Shown piece after piece: positions 53,270 to 62,126 of a DNA stretch of 64,000 bases (position 1 is the stretch's first letter; every line of letters begins with the position of its first letter). The notes under the pieces were generated by a model, which was given only the letters and a program-made list of their open reading frames with translations, had not been told where the DNA came from and did no database searches. The stretch lies in assembly GCA_014305025.1 (NCBI GenBank), contig JACRTY010000021.1, positions 186,001 to 250,000 of the forward strand, given 5' to 3'. Both the position numbers and the translations under genes were made by a program. Source of the DNA: Candidatus Nyctobacter psychrophilus. Its GTDB lineage: Bacteria; Vulcanimicrobiota; Vulcanimicrobiia; Vulcanimicrobiales; Vulcanimicrobiaceae.

Positions 53270-54051
53270 TGCGGCTGCGTCGCGCCGTGCCACGCTGGTC
53301 GGCGTTTCTCGAGAAAGGCGCGCAAACCGTCTTGGCCTTCCGGGCTCGTGCGTTGTTCCGCGATGGCGCTTGCCGTCAGGTCGAGGGTGGCGTCGTACGT
53401 GCGCTCTCGGACGGTCGCGAATAATGCTTTCGTACGGGCGACGGCGCTTGGACTCGCGCTCGCGATCTCGCCCGCGATGCGCGCCACCGCGTCGTCGAGG
53501 GCAACGGGCGAGGCCAATTCGTGTACCAAGCCGATGGCGAGCGCGCGCCGTGCAGCGAAACGTTCGCCCGTCAGCGCTAACGCGCGCGCGTGCGAGTGGC
53601 CGATCTTTGCCAGCACGAAGGGCGAGATCACGGCCGGCAAAATGCCGAGTTTGGTTTCGGTGAAGCCGAACAGCGCGTCGTCGGCGGCCACGACGACGTC
53701 GCAGACGGCAGCGAGGCCTGCCCCGCCGCCCAGGGCGGCTCCCTGCACGCGGCCGATGACGAGTTTGGGCGTGCGGTCGATCGCCCGAAACATGCGCGAC
53801 ATCGCGGCGGCATCGGCCACGTTTGCCTCGTAGGTCAGCTCCAGGGACGCACGCATCCAGCTGATGTCGGCTCCGCCGCAGAACGCCTTGCCCGCGCCGG
53901 CCAGCACGATCACGCGCACGCGCTCGTCGGCGCCGAGCTTCTCGAAGGCCGCGTGGAGTTGCGCGATCAGTTCGGCATTGAAGGCGTTGCGAACGTCGGG
54001 CCGTGACAGCGTGACCCGCGCGACGCCGGCATCGACAGCGATTTCCAGCAT
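53266..54051 (-). CDS. Enoyl-CoA hydratase/isomerase family protein
   Basis: A 261-residue crotonase-fold enzyme. The oxyanion-hole segments GKAFCGGADISWM and GAALGGGAGLAAVCDVVVAA are intact, the catalytic-acid region is FGFTETKLGILPAVISPFVL, and the C-terminus is GLRAFLEKRRPAW. The Glu usually found between the second oxyanion glycines and the GLA stretch is replaced by Gly, as in methylglutaconyl-CoA hydratases. It may serve leucine or fatty-acid breakdown, or step into the nearby phenylacetate route. ATG 54051 starts the fold; the frame to 54207 overlaps the divergent gene. Confidence 0.87.
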   Translation of the reverse strand: MLEIAVDAGVARVTLSRPDVRNAFNAELIAQLHAAFEKLGADERVRVIVLAGAGKAFCGGADISWMRASLELTYEANVADAAAMSRMFRAIDRTPKLVIGRVQGAALGGGAGLAAVCDVVVAADDALFGFTETKLGILPAVISPFVLAKIGHSHARALALTGERFAARRALAIGLVHELASPVALDDAVARIAGEIASASPSAVARTKALFATVRERTYDATLDLTASAIAEQRTSPEGQDGLRAFLEKRRPAWHGATQPH

Positions 54052-54116
54052 GCGGTGACGTTCCCGTCCGACGTTCCGCATGCCCTGGCGCGACCGCTGA
54101 CGAACGCTGCGTCCGC

Positions 54117-55685
54117 GTGAAGAGGGCTCCTTCGCTGCCATGGCTCGTCGCAGCGCTGGCGCTTCCGGCGTGCCTGTTGTTCGGGACGCTACAGCACGAC
54201 GTTGCATTTTGGGACGTCGGGGAGTTGCAAACCGTCCCGTACATCTTCGGAATCGCGCATCCGACCGGATTCCCCACGTTCGTCATGTACGGATGGCTGC
54301 TGGCCCATGCGTTTCCGTTCGGAACCGTTGCGGCGCGCATCTCCGCAGTCGCAGCGCTGGGAACCATCGCCGCCGCGGCGGCTGCGTACCGGATCGTATG
54401 GGTGCTGACGCGGTACGCGCCGAGCGCTTTCGCCACGCCGCTGTTGCTCGTTTCCTCGAGCATCGTCTGGTCGCGTGGGACGCGCGCCGACGTTCATCCG
54501 GTCGCGCTCGCGTTTGCCGCGTGGGCGTTCGCCTCCGCGCTGACGTATCGTTCATCCCATCGTCCACGCGACCTTGCGCTTGCGGGCTTGTTCGTCGGTC
54601 TCGGCCTCGCCACGCACCCCGTCGTCGTGTGGACGGTGCCCGCTCTGCTCATCCTGCTCATCGCCAGCGGCGGCGCGCCTTGGCGAGTTTTCGCCATCAC
54701 CGCGACCGCCATCATTGCGGGACTTTCTCCGTACGCGTATCTGCCGTTGCGAAGCGCGCAGATCACGGCCTTGCGCTTGGATCCGACGTTGCGGCTCGGA
54801 TTTGGGCCGGGGATGCCGTTCTGGGACTATGCCCACACGGCGAACTTGCGGAACTTCTGGTGGCTCGTCAGCGGCGCTCAGTTTCACCGCGCCGCCGGCT
54901 TTGCGACGTACGTCGACGTCCTGCGCTATCCCGCACTTGCTCGGACGTTTTTCTCCGTCGTGCATGCCAATTTCGGCTGGCCCATCCTGTTGCTCGCCAT
55001 CGCGGGCGCGGCGGCGATGGTTCATCGTTCTGCGATCCCCACGCTCGCGCTCGCGGCCTTTGCAGTCGTCGGTATCCCGTTTGCGCTCGGCTACACCGAA
55101 GAAGCGGACAAAGAGCGCTACCTTCTCCAGGCGCTGTGGGCAATCTCGATCTTCGCCGCACTCGGGTTAGCAACGTTGTCCGAACTGGTCGCATCCGGCC
55201 ATCGCTCGTTACGCGCCATGGTCATCGCCGCAGCCAGCATCGCCCTTACCGGTTTCACGACGTACGCTCACCGCGGCATCATCTTGCAGAATCGCGATGC
55301 GGTGGCGCGGCACTATCTCGACGAGTTGCGAACGCTGACGCCCGACGGTACGATCGTCGTCGCGGCGTGGACGTACGCGACGCCCGTCGCGTACGGCACC
55401 TTCGTCGACGGAACGCTCGGGAACCGCGTCATCGTCACCGCCGAACCGGCGACCGTCGCCGGCCGGATCATCGGTTGGAGCGCCGTCCGGTGCGTCGTCA
55501 TCGTTACCGATGATTCGTCGCAACGGATGCCGCGCGGACTCGCGCTCCGCATCCTGCAAACCCGAATTCCACGACTGACGGCCGTTCGCGCAGCAAGCTT
55601 CGGCGACCGCTGCCGACGGGCCGCCGTTTCCGGCGCCATGGGCAGCGCGGAAAGCCGGCTGCGAGCGCGTATAGCAGTACCATGA
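54117..55685 (+). CDS. DUF2723 membrane protein (glycosyltransferase-like)
   Basis: A 522-residue inner-membrane protein with about 10-12 hydrophobic segments. The family signature is near the N-terminus: HDVAFWDVGELQTVPYIFGI followed by AHPTGFPTFVMYGWLLAHAF, a DxGE-type motif found in DUF2723 and related GT-C-like protein O-glycosyltransferases. A further loop reads SSIVWSRGTRADVHPVALAF. A soluble C-terminal part of about 130 residues follows (GTIVVAAWTYATPVAYGTFV). By analogy it would glycosylate exported proteins from a lipid-linked sugar. GTG 54117 is chosen. Its stop overlaps the ATG of the beta-propeller lipoprotein (ATGA). Confidence 0.82.
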   Translation: MKRAPSLPWLVAALALPACLLFGTLQHDVAFWDVGELQTVPYIFGIAHPTGFPTFVMYGWLLAHAFPFGTVAARISAVAALGTIAAAAAAYRIVWVLTRYAPSAFATPLLLVSSSIVWSRGTRADVHPVALAFAAWAFASALTYRSSHRPRDLALAGLFVGLGLATHPVVVWTVPALLILLIASGGAPWRVFAITATAIIAGLSPYAYLPLRSAQITALRLDPTLRLGFGPGMPFWDYAHTANLRNFWWLVSGAQFHRAAGFATYVDVLRYPALARTFFSVVHANFGWPILLLAIAGAAAMVHRSAIPTLALAAFAVVGIPFALGYTEEADKERYLLQALWAISIFAALGLATLSELVASGHRSLRAMVIAAASIALTGFTTYAHRGIILQNRDAVARHYLDELRTLTPDGTIVVAAWTYATPVAYGTFVDGTLGNRVIVTAEPATVAGRIIGWSAVRCVVIVTDDSSQRMPRGLALRILQTRIPRLTAVRAASFGDRCRRAAVSGAMGSAESRLRARIAVP

Positions 55686-56974
55686 ACGTCGCCGGTAAAG
55701 CGTGCCTTCTGCTCGTGCTGCTCGTATGCGCCTGCGCGTCATCGCGGGAACCGACCGCGCACCCAATGCCGCCGCAATGGCACGCTTTCCGCCTCAATCC
55801 GGAGTTGAATCCCGTCGTCTCACCCGGCGGAACGATGGCCGTGCGGTGGGCGTATAAGACGGGTGGCGGAATATCGTCGAGCCCGACGGTCTCCGGAGAA
55901 ACCGTCTTCGTCGCCAGCAATGACCATCGGCTCTACGCCCTCGACTTGCGCACCGGTCGCCTTCGCTGGACCTTTACCGCAGATAACCAAATCATGACGG
56001 CGCCGCTAGTGGTGCAAGACGTCATCGTCGTCGGTGAAGGCGACAACTACGGCACGATGTTCGATCCGCCGAACTACTTGCTGTTAGGGAAGGGCCCGAG
56101 CGGCTTGTTCGGCGTCGATGCGGAAACGGGAAAGGAGCGGTGGCGCTGGTCCCTGCCGGGGAGCGCCATGCCGACCGGTGCGGTGGTCGATGGCGTCTAC
56201 GAACAACACGATGCGGCCGGCATGCTCTTTGCGTTGAACGCGCGCGACGGCCGCTACCGCTGGCGCCAATATCTTCGTTCCACTGCGACGATGTCGGCGG
56301 CCAACAACTTCCGCGGTCATGAGGTCGTGACCGCAGGAGATTATCCGAACTCCGTCATTGCTTTCGACGGCACGAACGGTCGAATCAGGTGGCGTACGCG
56401 GTTTTCGGACCAAGGAGCCGCCTTCGACGATTGTCCCCAAGCCAGCGACGGCCGCTCGATCTACGGCATGTATCTCGCGCGCCCAAGCGATAGCCGGTTC
56501 GCCTTCGTGGGCTACACGACTCCGGGAATCGAGCGCGCCTATGCGCTCGACGGCAAGAACGGCAAAGTGATCTGGGACGTACCGCTCGCACGTGGGACGG
56601 TGCCGATCAACAACGCCGCCGCCATTCCGCTCATCTATCGCGACGTGATGTATCTGGGGAGCGCCATCGTGCCGCAGGTGTTCGCCGTCGATGCGCGTTC
56701 GGGCAAGGTGCGCTGGCGTCTGCACGTTGCCGGACCGGTGAAGGGTGGCATGGTCGCCACCGCCGGACGGGTCTACTTCGGCGACCTCGGCGGCTACGTG
56801 TGGGCCGTCGATAGTAAGACGGGCAACGTGGTCGGCAAACAGAAAATGCACGACAAGTTCAACGTTGGATCGCCGATCATCGTCGGCCAAACGTTGATCA
56901 TCGGCGGCAACAAAGGCTACGTCTTCGCCATTCCGTTAAACGCGATAACGCGGTCTGCTACCCGCGCGCACTAG
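55682..56974 (+). CDS. PQQ-binding-like beta-propeller lipoprotein
   Basis: A 430-residue exported protein. The signal ends in a lipobox-like LLLVLLVCAC, so it is probably lipid-anchored. The mature part has seven or eight PQQ-type blades with the A-x-D-x-x-x-G-x-x-x-W core: LYALDLRTGRLRWTFTADNQ, FGVDAETGKERWRW, VIAFDGTNGRIRWRTRF, YALDGKNGKVIWDVPLARG, FAVDARSGKVRWRLHVAGP, WAVDSKTGNVVGKQKMHDK. Without dehydrogenase residues it is more likely a BamB-like scaffold or a sugar-binding propeller than an enzyme. It is translationally coupled to the DUF2723 protein, so the two probably act together on the same exported partner. Confidence 0.87.
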   Translation: MNVAGKACLLLVLLVCACASSREPTAHPMPPQWHAFRLNPELNPVVSPGGTMAVRWAYKTGGGISSSPTVSGETVFVASNDHRLYALDLRTGRLRWTFTADNQIMTAPLVVQDVIVVGEGDNYGTMFDPPNYLLLGKGPSGLFGVDAETGKERWRWSLPGSAMPTGAVVDGVYEQHDAAGMLFALNARDGRYRWRQYLRSTATMSAANNFRGHEVVTAGDYPNSVIAFDGTNGRIRWRTRFSDQGAAFDDCPQASDGRSIYGMYLARPSDSRFAFVGYTTPGIERAYALDGKNGKVIWDVPLARGTVPINNAAAIPLIYRDVMYLGSAIVPQVFAVDARSGKVRWRLHVAGPVKGGMVATAGRVYFGDLGGYVWAVDSKTGNVVGKQKMHDKFNVGSPIIVGQTLIIGGNKGYVFAIPLNAITRSATRAH

Positions 56975-57927
56975 ACCCAAGCCGCGTCTGAGCCGGCGTA
57001 CACGTTGCCGTACAAATCGCTCGCCTCCGGATACGGCTCGCGTTCGACTGCATCCGTCGTGGCGTTGACCAGCGCCGCGACTTCTTTGCGCAGCGTGTCG
57101 ATCTGCGCGCGGTCGAGCACGCCGAGGCCGATCAAGCGCTCTTCGAAGCGCGGTACGGGATCGAGGTCCCGGTGGCGCTGGACTTCGTCGCGGGTGCGGT
57201 ACGTACGATCGTCGTCGTCGGTCGTATGCGAAAGAAAGCGGTAGCATTTCGCTTCGATCAGCGTCGGGCCGTCGCCGCGCACGGCTTTTTCGCGCGCATA
57301 CGCCACGGCACCGTACACCGCCACCGGATCGAAGCCGTCGCAGACCAGCCCTTCGATGCCGTAGCCCTTGGCGCGCAGCGCGATGTCCTCGACGGCCATC
57401 TGCTTGTTTTGCGGGGTGGAAATCGCCCAGCGGTTGTTTTCGCACAGAAAGACGACCGGCACGCGCTGCACGGCGGCGAAGTTGAGCGCCTCGTGCCATT
57501 CGCCTTCACTGGTCGCGCCGTCGCCGAACGTGCAGAGCGCGATGCGGTCGCGTTCCCCGCGCAATTTGTATGCATACGCCGCGCCCACGGCGTGGGTGCA
57601 CTGCGAGGCGATGATCGACGACAAGGTCGCGATGCCTTTGGCGCGATCGCTGACGTGATTGATGATCTGCCGTCCAAGCGTCTTGTCGGTCGCCCGCGCA
57701 AACTGGGAGCGAAACACGTCGCGCAGTTCGAAGCCGCAGGCCAGCACGATTCCGGTGTTGCGATAGTACACCCACAGCGAATCGCGGCCGCGCACGAACG
57801 CGAACCCCGCGCCGGCCTGGACGGCTTCGTGACCCTCCGAACCCATCGCGATCGGAATCTTACCTTGACGATTGAGTTGAAAGCCGCGCGTGTCGACGGC
57901 CCGCTGCACGAGCATGTTGCGCAACAT
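56971..57927 (-). CDS. 2-oxo acid dehydrogenase E1 component, alpha subunit
   Basis: A 318-residue thiamine-diphosphate enzyme subunit of the branched-chain 2-oxo acid / acetoin dehydrogenase type. It has RQGKIPIAMGSEGHEAVQAG, the ThDP-binding CTFGDGATSEGEWHEALNFA ending in CENNRWAISTPQNKQ, KGYGIEGLVCDGFDPVAVYG and the phosphorylation-loop-like KCYRFLSHTTDDDDRTYRTR. The ATG at 57927 gives a protein missing about 24 residues at the N-terminus. In-frame sequence back to 57999 looks coding (AAETADPAASEDRALLVAML) but has only an ATT as a possible start. No beta subunit, E2 or E3 is adjacent. Confidence 0.83.
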   Translation of the reverse strand: MLRNMLVQRAVDTRGFQLNRQGKIPIAMGSEGHEAVQAGAGFAFVRGRDSLWVYYRNTGIVLACGFELRDVFRSQFARATDKTLGRQIINHVSDRAKGIATLSSIIASQCTHAVGAAYAYKLRGERDRIALCTFGDGATSEGEWHEALNFAAVQRVPVVFLCENNRWAISTPQNKQMAVEDIALRAKGYGIEGLVCDGFDPVAVYGAVAYAREKAVRGDGPTLIEAKCYRFLSHTTDDDDRTYRTRDEVQRHRDLDPVPRFEERLIGLGVLDRAQIDTLRKEVAALVNATTDAVEREPYPEASDLYGNVYAGSDAAWV

Positions 57928-58014
57928 CGCGACGAGCAGCGCGCGATCTTCGCTCGCGGCCGGATCGGCCGTTTCAGCGGCCGTTTTTTGCGCCTTAATA
58001 ACAGACCTCGCTTT

Positions 58015-58120
58015 CTGGGAGGCTCAGATTTATCGCAGGGCGAGGAGCCTAGGTCCGAAGTGGGCTTGAGCCCATGAGGACCGTAGCGACGACGCCATGC
58101 GGTAAATCTGAGCCTCCCAG
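58015..58120. repeat. 106-bp near-palindrome with nested hairpins
   Basis: The 23-base arm at 58015-58037 (CTGGGAGGCTCAG, then ATTTATCGCA) is the inverted copy of 58098-58120 with one mismatch. Inside, further pairs nest: GGCG/CGCC, GGTCC/GGACC, and an innermost TGGGC-TTGA-GCCCA hairpin at about 58061-58074. It starts two bases past the thiolase stop and ends about 90 bases before the E1-alpha ATG, so it could be a thiolase terminator, a 5' leader structure or a mobile palindromic (MITE/REP-like) element. I match it to no known RNA family. Confidence 0.75.
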
Positions 58121-58121
58121 G

Positions 58122-59327
58122 TCATGGGCGTTCGAGGAGGACGGCTATTCCTTGTCCGACGCCGATGCACATCGTCGCGACGGCACGCCGCGCATTGCGC
58201 AGCTCGAGATCGATGGAGGCCGTCAAGGCCAGCCGCGCGCCGCTCATTCCCAGCGGATGGCCGAGCGCGATCGCCCCGCCGTTGGGGTTGACGTGCTCGG
58301 CATCGTCGGGCAAGCCGAGTTCCCGGAGCACCGCGAGCGATTGCGACGCAAAGGCTTCATTGAGTTCCACGAGATCGATGTCGGCCAACCGCAGGTTCGT
58401 GCGTTCCAGCAGACCCCGCACGGCGGCAATGGGACCGATGCCCATGATCCGCGGCGGCACGCCCGCCGTGACGCCGGACACCACGCGCGCACGCGGGGTG
58501 AGCCCATAGCGTTCGACGGCCGCCTCCGAGGCGACGATCATGGCGGCGGCCCCATCGTTGACCCCCGAGGCGTTTCCGGCCGTGACGCTGCCGCCGTGGC
58601 GAAAGGGTGCACGCAGCGCGGCCAACTTCGCGAGCGTCGTGTCCGGACGCGGCTGTTCGTCGCGATCGACGACGGCCGTCGTGCCTTTCTTTGGCGTCGT
58701 GGACACCGGCACGATCTCGCGGGCAAAGCGCCCGTCGTTTTCGGCGGCGCCGGCCCGTTGCTGGGAGCGCAACGCGAACGCATCTTGGTCGTCGCGCGAA
58801 ATCGCAAACTCCGCCGCGACGTTCTCGGCGGTTTCCGGCATGCTGTCGATGCCGAACGCCGCCTGCAACGCCGGATTGACGAAACGCCACCCGATCGTCG
58901 TATCGTAGACGGCGTGCTCGCGGGCAAATGCGCTTCCCGCTTTGGGCATGACGAACGGTGCGCGCGTCATGCTTTCCACGCCGCCCGCGAGACACAACTC
59001 CGCATCGCCGGCGCGGATCGTGCGGGCCGCAATCGCGACGGCGTCAAGCCCCGAGCCGCACAACCGGTTGACGGTCGAGCCCGGGGTCCGTTCCGGCAGA
59101 CCGGCCAGGAGAACGGCCATGCGCGCCACGTCGCGGTTGTCCTCACCGGCCTGATTCGCGCAACCCAAATAGACGTCGTCGACCGCGTGCCAATCGACGC
59201 CGGGATTACGCTCGACGAGCGTCCGTATGACGTGCGCCGCGAGATCGTCGGGCCGCACCGAGGCGAGAGCGCCGCCGTACTTTCCGATCGGCGTCCGTAC
59301 GCCGTCACAGATGAACGCTTGAGTCAG
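58122..59327 (-). CDS. paaJ: Acetyl-CoA acyltransferase (thiolase), PcaF/PaaJ-like
   Basis: A 401-residue thiolase. Catalytic cysteine is in [20 protein letters not shown], and the second and third catalytic residues are in [17 protein letters not shown] and [14 protein letters not shown]. It would cleave 3-oxoadipyl-CoA (and 2,3-dehydroadipyl derivatives) to succinyl-CoA and acetyl-CoA, the last step of phenylacetate breakdown. The first canonical start, GTG or ATG near 59258, would cut off [20 protein letters not shown], which is conserved in PcaF. A CTG at 59327 preceded by AAAGGAA restores exactly the 401-residue length, so I infer a CTG start. It follows paaE by 84 bases. Confidence 0.88.
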   Translation of the reverse strand: MTQAFICDGVRTPIGKYGGALASVRPDDLAAHVIRTLVERNPGVDWHAVDDVYLGCANQAGEDNRDVARMAVLLAGLPERTPGSTVNRLCGSGLDAVAIAARTIRAGDAELCLAGGVESMTRAPFVMPKAGSAFAREHAVYDTTIGWRFVNPALQAAFGIDSMPETAENVAAEFAISRDDQDAFALRSQQRAGAAENDGRFAREIVPVSTTPKKGTTAVVDRDEQPRPDTTLAKLAALRAPFRHGGSVTAGNASGVNDGAAAMIVASEAAVERYGLTPRARVVSGVTAGVPPRIMGIGPIAAVRGLLERTNLRLADIDLVELNEAFASQSLAVLRELGLPDDAEHVNPNGGAIALGHPLGMSGARLALTASIDLELRNARRAVATMCIGVGQGIAVLLERP

Positions 59328-59411
59328 AACGGTTCCTTTCGAACGGCGCGGGTTCGCGGAGCGAGCGTAAACGTCCGTCTCACGGGCGCCGAAGCACGCT
59401 CGGCGATCAGG

Positions 59412-60542
59412 TCAGCCGAGCGCATGTGCCGCGCGGTCGTAGTCGACACGCACTTCATCGGTGACGGGGTAACTCTGACAGGTCAAGATGAAGCCGCGGC
59501 GCACTTCGTAATCCTCGAGCGCAAAGTTGCGATCCATGTCGACTTCGCCGCTGACGAGCACGGCGCGGCACGTCGCGCATACGCCGCCCTTACACGAATA
59601 CGGTAATTCGATGCCGGCGCGCAAGCCGGCATCCAACACCGTTTCCGAACCTTTGACGATCCCGAAGCGACGTTCGCGCCCGTCGATGACGACCGTGGCC
59701 ACAATCTCTTCGTTGCGATCTTCGGGCGGCCGTAAGCGTGCAACGCGAGCACTGGTCCCCTCAGCGAGGAAGAGTTCGGTCTTCACGTTCTCGGGCATCA
59801 TCCCGTGGGCGAGCAGCGAGTCGCGCACGTCGTGCGACATCGCTTGGGGTCCGCAGAGGAAAGCGAGGTCGACGGTTGCGAGATCGATCCACGACGCGAA
59901 CAAGGCGTCGCACTTCGCACGGTCGATCCGGCCGCTGAACAGATCGATATCCTGGCCTTCACGGCTCATCACGAAGGCCAGCGAAAGACGCTCGAGATAG
60001 GTGTCCTTCAGATCCTGCAGTTCGTCGCGGAACATCATGCTCGAACTTGCGCGGTTGCCGTAGACCAAGGTGAAGCGGCTGCGCGGTTCGAGCGCGAGCG
60101 TGGTGCGCAGGATGGAGAGAATGGGCGTGATGCCGCTGCCCGCTGCGATCCCCAGATAGTGACGGGCGAGATCGGGCGCGAGCGCGACGGTGAAGCGCCC
60201 TTCGGGCGGCGCGACGGCAAGCGTGGCGCCCGGGACGAGCGCTTGATGCGCCCAACTCGAGAACATGCCGCCCGCCACGCGCTTGATCGCCACGCGCAAA
60301 CGGTTTTCGTGCGCGCCCGAACAGATCGAATACGAGCGGCGCACGTCCTCGCCCTCGACCTCGGCGCGCAGCGTGACGTATTGCCCGTGCACGAACCGGA
60401 ACCGGTCGCGCAACTCCGGCGGGACGTCGAAGGTGACGGCCACGGCTTCGCGCGTCTGGGGTACGATCTCCGCAACGCGTAGCGGGTAAAAGGCGCCGGT
60501 TCCTGGATTCAGCTGCGTTGAATCAGCGCTCTTCAATGACAC
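59412..60542 (-). CDS. paaE: Phenylacetyl-CoA epoxidase reductase subunit PaaE
   Basis: A 376-residue reductase. The N-terminal part is a ferredoxin-NADP reductase-like module (FVHGQYVTLRAEVEGEDVRR, SYSICSG, AGSGITPILSILRTTL, LVYGNRASSSMMFRDELQDL). The C-terminal 90 residues are a plant-type 2Fe-2S ferredoxin (LPYSCKGGVCATCRAVLVSG with the last Cys in ILTCQSYP). It passes electrons from NADPH to the PaaA di-iron centre. GTG 60542 is chosen because it overlaps the PaaD stop; the open frame runs to 61409 as a shadow. Order A-B-C-D-E is the canonical paa layout. Confidence 0.93.
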   Translation of the reverse strand: MSLKSADSTQLNPGTGAFYPLRVAEIVPQTREAVAVTFDVPPELRDRFRFVHGQYVTLRAEVEGEDVRRSYSICSGAHENRLRVAIKRVAGGMFSSWAHQALVPGATLAVAPPEGRFTVALAPDLARHYLGIAAGSGITPILSILRTTLALEPRSRFTLVYGNRASSSMMFRDELQDLKDTYLERLSLAFVMSREGQDIDLFSGRIDRAKCDALFASWIDLATVDLAFLCGPQAMSHDVRDSLLAHGMMPENVKTELFLAEGTSARVARLRPPEDRNEEIVATVVIDGRERRFGIVKGSETVLDAGLRAGIELPYSCKGGVCATCRAVLVSGEVDMDRNFALEDYEVRRGFILTCQSYPVTDEVRVDYDRAAHALG

Positions 60543-61066
60543 TTGAAATAGTCGAAGGGCTCCGCACAGGCGTTGCAACGATAGAGCGCTTTGCACGGCG
60601 TCGATCCGAACTCGCTCGTGCGCGCCGTATCGGCCGATCCGCAGCGCGGACAGGCGACGGGACGGCGGTCGGCGCGGCGCAGAAAATCCAAACCACCGGC
60701 TGACGCATCGCCGTGCGCCATGCCGGCCGGCGGCGCAATGCCGTAGGCGCGGAGCTTCTCGCGCGCGGCCGGCGAGAGCCAGTCCGTCGTCCACGGCGGA
60801 GCGACTTGCGTGTGCACGCGCACCTCGCGGACGCCGTGCTCGTGCAACGCTCGCACGATATCGCGGCCAATGACCGCCGTCGCCGGACACCCGGTATAGG
60901 TCGGCGTGATGGTCACGTCCAGCGCCGCCGTGGGGTCCTCCGAACTCCAGGCGACATCGCGGACGATGCCGAGGTCGACGACCGAGAGCGCCGGCACTTC
61001 GGGATCGGGAACCGCAGCCAACCACTCCCACACCCGTGCAAGCGCGAGCGGTGGGTGCGTTACCAT
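60533..61066 (-). CDS. paaD: Phenylacetyl-CoA epoxidase system protein PaaD
   Basis: A 177-residue protein of the MIP18/DUF59 type needed for the maturation of the epoxygenase. It has DPEVPALSVVDLGIVRDVAW, VTITPTYTGCPATAVIGRDI and VHTQVAPPWTTDWLSPAARE, then a C-terminal zinc-ribbon-like cysteine cluster (CPRCGSADTARTSEFGSTPC and CNACAEPFDYFKCH). ATG 61066 overlaps the PaaC 3' end by seven bases, and its 3' end overlaps PaaE by ten. Confidence 0.92.
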   Translation of the reverse strand: MVTHPPLALARVWEWLAAVPDPEVPALSVVDLGIVRDVAWSSEDPTAALDVTITPTYTGCPATAVIGRDIVRALHEHGVREVRVHTQVAPPWTTDWLSPAAREKLRAYGIAPPAGMAHGDASAGGLDFLRRADRRPVACPRCGSADTARTSEFGSTPCKALYRCNACAEPFDYFKCH

Positions 61067-61827
61067 AGGTCGCCCGGCACGCTGCGGCGCACCGACTGCA
61101 TTTCGGCCAACAAATAGCCCAAGTGTTCCGAATGCAACCCGCGCTTGCCGCCGCGCTGCATCCACCCCTCGGAGGGCTGGACCAGCGTCGCTTCGGCCAA
61201 GACTGCGCCGACACCGCGCGACCACGGTTCGCGCAATGCCGCCGGGTCGAAGCCGATGCCGCGCGCGACCATCTCCGCGTCGACGTCGTCGCCCTCGAAC
61301 AGTTCGCCGACGTACGGCCACAGCGCAGCAAGCGCCGCCTGCATGCGCGCTTTGCTCGTCTCGGTGCCGTCGCCCAAGCGCACGACCCAATCCGCGCTGC
61401 GTCGTGCATGGTACGCGGCTTCCTTGCGGACTTTGCGCGCGAGCGCAGCGATGCGCCCGTCCGACGACGCGCTCAACTGTTCGAGCGCCAGGACGTGCCA
61501 TGCGTCGAAAAGGAATTGGCGTCCGAGCGTATCGGCGAAATTGCCGTTGGGACGTTCGACCAGCAACACGTTGTGGAACTCGCGATCGCCGCGTGAAAAA
61601 GCCAGCGCATCTTCATCGCGCTCTAGCCCCTCCCGCTCACCGGCATGGGAAAGCCAAGCGCGCGCTTCACCCACCAGGTCGAGCGCGACGTTGGTCAGCG
61701 CCAGATCCTCTTCGAGGATCGGCGCGTGTCCCGTCCACGCACCGAGTTGCTGCCCGAGCACGAGCGCCGTATCGCCGAAGCGCAGGAGATATTCGATCAG
61801 GGGGTCGAGGCGCGTGGTCGACGTCAC
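61060..61827 (-). CDS. paaC: Phenylacetyl-CoA epoxidase subunit PaaC
   Basis: A 255-residue ferritin-like structural subunit of the PaaABCE epoxidase. It shows YLLRFGDTALVLGQQLGAWT, APILEEDLALTNVALDLVGE, ARAWLSHAGEREG and EAAYHARRSADWVVRLGDGT. Compared with PaaA it keeps few metal ligands, as in known PaaC. Its ATG overlaps the PaaB stop (ATGA). Confidence 0.93.
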   Translation of the reverse strand: MTSTTRLDPLIEYLLRFGDTALVLGQQLGAWTGHAPILEEDLALTNVALDLVGEARAWLSHAGEREGLERDEDALAFSRGDREFHNVLLVERPNGNFADTLGRQFLFDAWHVLALEQLSASSDGRIAALARKVRKEAAYHARRSADWVVRLGDGTETSKARMQAALAALWPYVGELFEGDDVDAEMVARGIGFDPAALREPWSRGVGAVLAEATLVQPSEGWMQRGGKRGLHSEHLGYLLAEMQSVRRSVPGDLW

Positions 61828-62126
61828 AGGTGCTTGACGCCTTCGGGAACCGTGAAGAACGTCGGGTGACGGTACACTTTGTCTTCGGCCGGGTCGAAGA
61901 ACGCGCCGCGTTCTGCGGGAACGCTCGCCGTGATGTCGGCGGCGCGCACGACCCAGATGCTCGTTCCCTCATTACGACGCGTGTAGACGTCGCGCGCGTT
62001 TTGCAGCGCCATCGTCGCGTCGGCGGCGTGCAGGCTGCCCACATGTTTGTGGGCAAGCCCGTGATCGCTGCGGATGAAAATTTCCCACAGCGGCCAATCA
62101 CGCACGGCGCGTGCGTTTTTCGGCAT
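61824..62126 (-). CDS. paaB: Phenylacetyl-CoA epoxidase subunit PaaB
   Basis: A 100-residue protein with the whole PaaB domain: [58 protein letters not shown]. It bridges the PaaAC heterodimers. ATG 62126 ([11 protein letters not shown]) overlaps the PaaA 3' end by 29 bases; the longer open frame is a shadow of paaA. Confidence 0.92.
   Translation of the reverse strand: MPKNARAVRDWPLWEIFIRSDHGLAHKHVGSLHAADATMALQNARDVYTRRNEGTSIWVVRAADITASVPAERGAFFDPAEDKVYRHPTFFTVPEGVKHL

Noticed and set aside
58074..59606. 510-codon plus-strand open frame opposite thiolase and paaE
   Set aside because: It is antisense to genes with clear catalytic motifs, is rich in Arg/His/Asp with no domain, and arises from high GC content.
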